NCBI RefSeq assembly: GCF_900205925.1
Contig: NZ_OAOD01000002.1
Location: 186,001 to 250,000 of the forward strand
Origin: Clostridium peptidivorans
GTDB lineage: Bacteria > Bacillota > Clostridia > Clostridiales > Clostridiaceae
Length of the DNA: 64,000 bases
Direction of reading: 5' to 3'
Shown here: positions 59,089 to 64,000 of the stretch, piece by piece
Layout of the letters: every line of letters starts with the position of its first letter
How positions within the stretch are numbered: position 1 is the stretch's first letter
Position numbers and translations under genes: made by a program
The notes under the pieces: model-generated
Seen by the model: the letters and a program-made list of their open reading frames with translations, nothing else
Databases searched by the model: none
What the model was told of the DNA's origin: nothing

Positions 59089-60165
59089 TTATTCTATTCT
59101 TAGAACATCTTTTGTAAAGCTATTTAACACCTCACAGTTATCTTCTGTTACCAATACTAAATCTTCAATTCGTACTCCTACTTCTCCTGGAAGATATATT
59201 CCTGGTTCAATGGAAAATATCATGCCTGGCTCTACTATATCTGTATTTATCGACGACACGTCTCCTAAATCATGTACATCTATACCTATAGAGTGACCTG
59301 TTCTATGCGTAAAATATTTACCATACCCCTTTGACTCTATATAGTCTCTTGCTGCTTTATCTATATCACAAAATCTAACTCCAGGTTTTACTGTATTTAT
59401 AGCTCTTTTATTAGCTTCTAATACTATATTATATATTTCCTCTGATTTTTCAGGTAAGTTTTTATAGAATACAGTTCTTGTCATATCTGAGCAGTATGAT
59501 TTATATTTACATCCTATATCTATGATGACACAGTCTCCTTCTTTTACTTTTGAGTTATCACCTTCATGATGAGGATCTGCTGCATTAGCTCCATAAGCTA
59601 TAATTGTTTCGAAAGAAAATCCTTCTGCGCCTAATTCCTCATATATTTTTAAAAGTCTTTGACCCATTTCTTTTTCTGTTAATCCTTCAGGTATTATATT
59701 TATAAGCCTTTCTATAGCTTCATCATTTATCTTTGAAGCCCTTCTCATAAATTCCCTTTCTTCTTCATCCTTTTTCATTCTTATTTTATCTATAATATCT
59801 GATCCATTTACATAACTTTTAGCTGCATTAAGCTGGATCAACTTTAATAAAAATTTAGATGGCCAGTTTTTATCTATACCAATTACATGATCTTTATGTA
59901 TATATTTAGCTAAAAGCTCTACACTATCATCCGTATCTTTAAACCAAACCTTTTCCACCCCTAAATCCTCATATACTGGAAAAAGTTCATTTATAAATAG
60001 CTTATGATTTCCATCTAAGTTTATATAAAGCACAAGCATTCTCTCTCCTGGATGAATCCATTTTCCTGTTAAGTAAAATATAGAAGATGGGTCTGTTACA
60101 ATAAGTTGTGGTATATTTTTTTCTTTCATATCATTTAGCACTTTTTCTAGTCTATTTTGCTTCAT
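59089..60165 (-). CDS. Xaa-Pro aminopeptidase-like M24 peptidase
   Basis: 358 aa. N-terminal creatinase-like domain (about 1-130, [27 protein letters not shown]) and C-terminal pita-bread domain. All five metal ligands are in place: [19 protein letters not shown] (two Asp), [13 protein letters not shown] (His), [18 protein letters not shown] (two Glu). Length is that of PepQ/YkvY-type aminopeptidases. Cytosolic peptide turnover. Confidence 0.93.
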   Translation of the reverse strand: MKQNRLEKVLNDMKEKNIPQLIVTDPSSIFYLTGKWIHPGERMLVLYINLDGNHKLFINELFPVYEDLGVEKVWFKDTDDSVELLAKYIHKDHVIGIDKNWPSKFLLKLIQLNAAKSYVNGSDIIDKIRMKKDEEEREFMRRASKINDEAIERLINIIPEGLTEKEMGQRLLKIYEELGAEGFSFETIIAYGANAADPHHEGDNSKVKEGDCVIIDIGCKYKSYCSDMTRTVFYKNLPEKSEEIYNIVLEANKRAINTVKPGVRFCDIDKAARDYIESKGYGKYFTHRTGHSIGIDVHDLGDVSSINTDIVEPGMIFSIEPGIYLPGEVGVRIEDLVLVTEDNCEVLNSFTKDVLRIE

Positions 60166-60407
60166 ATTTAATTCCCCCTCTTTTAATTCATAGTTTTAGT
60201 TTGCCACATAATACTATTTTGATTACGCCAACATTTCATTAATATGTCTCTAATTTTTATTATATCCCATTAATCAATAGTTAAATACCCTTTAAAATCT
60301 TCGCCTCAAATAAAAAATTAAGAAATTATTAATATTTATGTTTTCTTTTATTTAAGAATTAAGTATTATAGTATTCATTAGAAAGAAAATTTTAAGGAGT
60401 TGTTAAA

Positions 60408-60908
60408 ATGCAAAATAATAAATCTTTAGCAATGCTATTTTCATTAATGCCAGGAGCAGGTCACATGTATATAGGCCTTCAACGAAAAGGAATTCAAATT
60501 ATGGCATCATTTTTCTTAATAATCGGATTAAGCGATCGGCTTCGAATTTCCTTTACCCTGTTTTTACTTCCAATAATTTGGTTCTTTAGTATTTTTGATG
60601 TTCGAAAGCAATTAATGTCCGATAAGCCTATTGTAGAAGATGAAGGAATTAATTTTGTATGGAAAGGTAATGAAGTAAGGTTACTAGGTTATGGATTTAT
60701 AATAATTGGAACTTTATCTATAATAAATAGAGTAGTATTGCCTGCATTAAACATATATCTAGACATGGAGATTGAAAATTATATAAGAACATCTCTAGCT
60801 TCTGTTTTATGTATAGGGATTGGAATAAAACTTCTAACAGGTAAGAAAACTAAAAAAAATGGAGGAGATAAATCATGCGCCAATGGACAACAGGATCTTT
60901 TACCTTAG
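60408..60908 (+). CDS. Multi-pass TM2-like membrane protein
   Basis: 166 aa. N-terminal SLAMLFSLMPGAGHMYIGLQRKGIQIM is close to the TM2 domain found in many small firmicute proteins, with about four TM segments in all. RBS AAGGAGTTGTTAAA precedes the ATG. It overlaps the next gene by 34 bp. Function unknown. Confidence 0.8.
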   Translation: MQNNKSLAMLFSLMPGAGHMYIGLQRKGIQIMASFFLIIGLSDRLRISFTLFLLPIIWFFSIFDVRKQLMSDKPIVEDEGINFVWKGNEVRLLGYGFIIIGTLSIINRVVLPALNIYLDMEIENYIRTSLASVLCIGIGIKLLTGKKTKKNGGDKSCANGQQDLLP

Positions 60909-61195
60909 GAATATCTTGTATATTTCTTGGAATAGTTCTCTTTTTATCTCCTTCTCAAGACATGCTAACTCTTGTAAGCTTTCTTAAGTGGTGGCCAGTA
61001 CTTTTAATACTTTTAGGCACAGAACTTTTAATTTCAAATTCTATGTGCCTCTTTACTTCAGAACTATTTAAGATAAAAGGTATAAGTATTTTCTTAATAC
61101 TTATAATACTTTTCATATCTGCAGTAAGCTGTGTACTTGTAAGTTTACCACAGGATACTTGGATAGGTATAAACCACTCACAACATACCTTTTAA
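60875..61195 (+). CDS. Small membrane protein
   Basis: 106 aa with three TM helices (about 8-24, 31-50, 66-88), containing FLKWWPVLLILLGTELL, the DUF5668/LiaF-TM-like motif often found after TM2 genes. RBS AATGGAGGAGATAAATC lies inside the end of the preceding gene. Function unknown; the two probably form a small envelope complex. Confidence 0.78.
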   Translation: MRQWTTGSFTLGISCIFLGIVLFLSPSQDMLTLVSFLKWWPVLLILLGTELLISNSMCLFTSELFKIKGISIFLILIILFISAVSCVLVSLPQDTWIGINHSQHTF

Positions 61196-61200
61196 TGAAA

Positions 61201-61249
61201 AGTAAGCAGTAACTAGTTATATATGATAATATACTAGTTACTGCTTACT
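61201..61249. terminator. Terminator between small membrane protein gene and thiY-like gene
   Basis: Perfect 17-bp stem AGTAAGCAGTAACTAGT / ACTAGTTACTGCTTACT with a 15-nt loop, between converging genes. Confidence 0.85.
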
Positions 61250-61261
61250 AATTATTAGATA

Positions 61262-62272
61262 CTATTTAGAAAGTAAGTCTACATAAAAATCTTCTGCTTT
61301 TACCTTTTCTTTAAGCATTCCCTTTTCATATAACCAATTTATATTTTCTTCCCAAACTTTCTTGTCTTGAGTTGAAAATGGGCTATCTTTTAATTCCATC
61401 TTTGGAAGCAGCGTATTCATGCTTTCCTTTTCTACCGCTTCTATAAGAGGGAAATTATCCTTTTGCTGATTCTTTAATAATATATTTAACGCCTCATCTG
61501 GATTTTCTTTTGTAAAATCAAATCCTTTTTTACATGCTTTCATAAATTTCTTTAAAGTTTCAGGTTTTTCTTTTAATGTGTTATCACTTGTAACAAAAAG
61601 TAATTCATAATAATTAGGTACTCCATATTTAGATGGATCGAAATAATTTATTTCATGTCCTTCGTGCTTCATAACAGGAACTTCATGATTTATAAGTCCC
61701 CCAGTTGTTGCATCAACTTTTTTTGTAATCATTGCAGATAAAAGTTCAAATCCTACATCTATTATTTTAACTGTATTAGGATCTCCCCCATCTTTTTCTA
61801 CCATAGTTTTAACATATTCTGTATTTAAAGGATTTCCTGAAAATCCAATAGTTTTTCCTGATAAATCTTTAGGGGAATTTATGCCCTTTTCTTTTAAAGA
61901 AATAACAACATTTAAAGGTGACTGTACTATAGACCCAATAGATTTTACAGGCACTTTTTCATTAGCTCTTGCAATTATAACATCAGGTTGATAATATATT
62001 CCAACTGTTGCTTTTCCTGCTGCTGGTAGTGATAGTGGGTCTGTAGAATTGGATGGAAACTTAATATTTACATTTAATCCTTCTTCTTTAAAATACCCCT
62101 TTTCTATAGCTGCATATATAAAACTATGTACTGCATTTGGATACCAATCAAGTACTAAATCTACATCTTCTAATTTACCTTCTTCATTTCCCTTAGCTTG
62201 TTTACTGCTACACCCTGTCATTACTAAAATCAAAAATACTAATAATAATGATAAATACTTTAATTTTTTCAT
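61262..62272 (-). CDS. thiY: ABC substrate-binding lipoprotein for thiamine pyrimidine precursor (ThiY-like)
   Basis: 336 aa. Lipobox VMTGCSSKQAKG (Cys about 21) after a signal peptide. NMT1/THI5-like solute-binding fold: VDLVLDWYPNAVHSFIYAAIEKGYFKEEGL, then the phosphate-binding PTVGIYYQPD-like AAGKATVGIYYQPDVIIA and SAMITKKVDATTGGLINHE. Binds the HMP/formylaminopyrimidine precursor. It is the last gene of the tenA-thiZ-thiX-thiY unit. Confidence 0.88.
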   Translation of the reverse strand: MKKLKYLSLLLVFLILVMTGCSSKQAKGNEEGKLEDVDLVLDWYPNAVHSFIYAAIEKGYFKEEGLNVNIKFPSNSTDPLSLPAAGKATVGIYYQPDVIIARANEKVPVKSIGSIVQSPLNVVISLKEKGINSPKDLSGKTIGFSGNPLNTEYVKTMVEKDGGDPNTVKIIDVGFELLSAMITKKVDATTGGLINHEVPVMKHEGHEINYFDPSKYGVPNYYELLFVTSDNTLKEKPETLKKFMKACKKGFDFTKENPDEALNILLKNQQKDNFPLIEAVEKESMNTLLPKMELKDSPFSTQDKKVWEENINWLYEKGMLKEKVKAEDFYVDLLSK

Positions 62273-62310
62273 AATTTACTCCTCCTTTTAGGCATCTAAA
62301 AAAATAAAGG

Positions 62311-63054
62311 TTATTCTCTATAAAAATCACCTATTATTTTATTTTCTAAAATATTAATTAACCAAACTAAAACTATTGCTACAAGAGATAAGATCACTAT
62401 TGGAGCAAAGACTCCTGCTCCATCTAATTGAGTCATCATTCTTTTGCTAAAGTATCCAAGACCCGATTGAGCCCCAAGCCATTCTCCAATTGCAGCACCT
62501 ATTACACTTAAAGGCACAGCTATTTTTAGCGCAGAAAAAAAGTATGGAAGTGCATGAGGAATTTTCAACTTAATAAATATGTCCTTTTTACTTGCTCCAA
62601 AAGTTAATAAAAGCTCTTCCATTTCCCTTTTGGTGGAGCGTAAACCATCATATGTATTTACAACTATAGGGAAAAAGGTAATAAGTATAGTTACCACAAC
62701 CTTACTCCAAATACTGTATCCAAACCAAAGTACAAATATTGGTGCTAATGCTGTTATTGGTATAGTTTGAGTCACTACTAAAATAGGATATATTGCTTCT
62801 TCTATTTTTTTATTTAAACTCATAACTATTGCTAAAGCTACTCCTAAAACTATTGATATTGAAAGTCCTATGAAGGTAACAAGCAATGTAGCAGGAAGAT
62901 GTACTAAAAAAAGAGGTTCCCTAAGTTCCCAAATTTTTGCTAAGACCTTAGTAGGAGATGGGAGTATAAACATTGCGTTTATATATCTTGCAATAATTTC
63001 CCAGGTAATAAAAAAGAAAATTCCAACAATTACTGATGATTTATGTTTTCTCAT
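62311..63054 (-). CDS. thiX: ABC permease for thiamine pyrimidine precursor (ThiX-like)
   Basis: 247 aa, about six TM segments. The BPD_transp_1 EAA loop is present (TFGASKKDIFIKLKIPHALPYFFSALKIAVPLSVIGAA). N-terminal VIVGIFFFITWEIIARY. Its start overlaps the ATPase gene by 4 bp. Belongs to the ThiX/SsuC/TauC group of permeases; substrate from context. Confidence 0.9.
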   Translation of the reverse strand: MRKHKSSVIVGIFFFITWEIIARYINAMFILPSPTKVLAKIWELREPLFLVHLPATLLVTFIGLSISIVLGVALAIVMSLNKKIEEAIYPILVVTQTIPITALAPIFVLWFGYSIWSKVVVTILITFFPIVVNTYDGLRSTKREMEELLLTFGASKKDIFIKLKIPHALPYFFSALKIAVPLSVIGAAIGEWLGAQSGLGYFSKRMMTQLDGAGVFAPIVILSLVAIVLVWLINILENKIIGDFYRE

Positions 63055-63803
63055 AGCTCTACCCTCTGCTTTAATTCATTTATAAGCTCTTCTTTTATCT
63101 TAAGTATTTCCCTATTGCTTAAAGCATGTCTATCTCGTGGATAATCAAGAGGAACTATAACTTCCTTTAACTTTGCAATAGGCTTTTCTGACACAACAAA
63201 TATCCTATTAGATAAAAATAAAGCCTCTTCTACATCATGAGTTATAAATAATATAGTCTTTTTTAAATTAATCCACTGACTTAAAAGCCATTCCTGCATA
63301 GAAACTTTGGTTATAGCATCTAATGCGCTAAAGGGCTCATCCAAAAGCATAACCTCTGATCCAGTAAGTAGTGTTCTAATAAAAGAAACTCTTTGTCTCA
63401 TTCCTCCTGATAAATCCCTTGGGTGCTTATCTTTATACTCATTAAGCCCAAAAACCTTTAAATATTCTTCTGCTTTTTCCTTAGCTTCTTTCAAATTTTT
63501 GCCACCTACTTCCAGCGGCAAGGACGCATTTTCTAAAATAGTTCGCCATGGTATTAATAAATCTCGTTGAGGCATGTACCCTATATATCCATGTAAGTCT
63601 TCAATATTATTGCCACCTAATAAAATATCTCCACTAGAAGCTTTCTCAAGTTTTGAAATCAATCTGAAAATTGTGCTTTTACCACAGCCACTAGGTCCAA
63701 TTATACTTACAAAGTCTCCTTTATTTATATTAAAACTTAGATCTTCTATAAGATTTTTTGAATCATTTTCATATTTAAAGTTCACATTAGAAAACTCTAA
63801 CAT
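63051..63803 (-). CDS. thiZ: ABC ATPase for thiamine pyrimidine precursor (ThiZ-like)
   Basis: 250 aa from ATG 63801-63803 (MLEFSNVNFKYEN), 11 nt after AAGGAG; an in-frame GTG three codons upstream has only 2 nt to the ribosome site. Walker A GPSGCGKSTIFRL, Q-loop YMPQRDLLIPW, signature DLSGGMRQRVSFIRTLL, Walker B VMLLDEPFSALD, switch ITHDVEEAL: a complete NitT/TauT-type ATPase. The ribosome site is inside the end of tenA. Confidence 0.92.
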   Translation of the reverse strand: MLEFSNVNFKYENDSKNLIEDLSFNINKGDFVSIIGPSGCGKSTIFRLISKLEKASSGDILLGGNNIEDLHGYIGYMPQRDLLIPWRTILENASLPLEVGGKNLKEAKEKAEEYLKVFGLNEYKDKHPRDLSGGMRQRVSFIRTLLTGSEVMLLDEPFSALDAITKVSMQEWLLSQWINLKKTILFITHDVEEALFLSNRIFVVSEKPIAKLKEVIVPLDYPRDRHALSNREILKIKEELINELKQRVEL

Positions 63804-63808
63804 ATAGA

Positions 63809-64000
63809 TCACATCTCCTTGTTATAAGACATGTCCCAAAACATATACTCATATTTACTTGTATTTATAAATATTTCCTCTAGCTTTTCAAGCTCTCTTT
63901 TTGGTAAGTCCTTTGCAAGATCATCTATTAAATCTATAACCCAGTTAGTTAACTTTATATAATCCTCTGAAATATATCCTCTTATCCATTCCCCATAAAA
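63809..64000 (-). CDS. tenA: Thiaminase II TenA, N-terminus beyond window
   Basis: Last 63 codons: YGEWIRGYISEDYIKLTNWV, then ELEKLEEIFINTSKYEYMFWDMSY and stop TGA. The EYMFWDM end is the TenA C-terminal signature with the catalytic Glu. TenA hydrolyses aminopyrimidine precursors (formyl-AMP to HMP) for thiamine salvage, the substrates of the ABC transporter encoded immediately downstream. The 5' part, and any TPP riboswitch, lie outside the window. Confidence 0.85.
   Translation of the reverse strand, partial: FYGEWIRGYISEDYIKLTNWVIDLIDDLAKDLPKRELEKLEEIFINTSKYEYMFWDMSYNKEM

Overview
The window is AT-rich chromosomal DNA from a motile, spore-forming, selenium-using Clostridium. Gene content (tandem alpha/beta SASP genes, pyruvate:ferredoxin oxidoreductase, FliW/CsrA-type flagellar control, nonulosonate flagellin glycosylation, a Sec-containing HesB-like protein) fits the proteolytic C. 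botulinum / C. sporogenes group. That assignment is an inference, since no search was run.

Layout. (1) 1-9890, minus strand: a legionaminic-acid-type nonulosonate operon. A PtmE-like nucleotidyltransferase is followed by LegC, LegB, a PseA/PtmG-like amidotransferase, LegH, LegI, LegG, two Gfo/Idh/MocA oxidoreductases and LegF (cut by the window edge). (2) 9973-13626, minus strand: a 122-aa helical protein, a Maf/DUF115 flagellin glycosyltransferase, flagellin, and a FliT-like protein. (3) 13659-20772: flgM-flgN-flgK-flgL-fliW-csrA-flaG-orf-fliS-fliD. (4) 21002-31677: a chemotaxis/switch operon, DUF342 (FapA-like)-cheW-cheD-cheB-cheR-cheA-cheC-cheY-cheW-fliM-fliY. Four sigma-28 promoters with identical 15-nt spacing precede the DUF342/che operon, flgM, fliC and maf; a weaker fifth precedes the glycan operon. 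The fliC leader carries a CsrA-type hairpin, so the window holds the regulators (FlgM, CsrA, FliW), their target, and the machinery that makes the sugar and attaches it.

(5) 31789-40630, minus strand: metabolic genes (class IV PLP enzyme, HAD-IB phosphatase, DUF1292 protein, nifJ, flavodoxin, murG). Between flavodoxin and murG lie two adjacent ~230-250 bp near-perfect palindromes with shared ends and shared apical loops but different arms. (6) 40823-41932, plus strand: four tandem SASP genes, followed by a convergent orphan PAS histidine kinase and recJ. (7) 46393-53033: unrecognised proteins, an M29 aminopeptidase, a lipoprotein, lgt, a DUF3793 gene whose promoter overlaps a Fur box, a cold-shock protein, and a HesB-like selenoprotein (in-frame TGA with a bacterial SECIS hairpin). 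(8) 53043-61195: two thioredoxins (one behind a CsoR/CstR-like operator), msrB, mgtC, a pair of bacterial PH-domain membrane proteins, a hemerythrin and a partner gene, an M24 peptidase and two small membrane proteins. (9) 61262-64000, minus strand: a ThiXYZ-like ABC importer behind tenA (cut), for thiamine pyrimidine salvage.

A second repeat family, 67 bp and foldable into a branched structure, occurs as three tandem copies at the end of cheW (supplying its last codons and stop) and as dispersed copies near 38041, 48372 and 52007.
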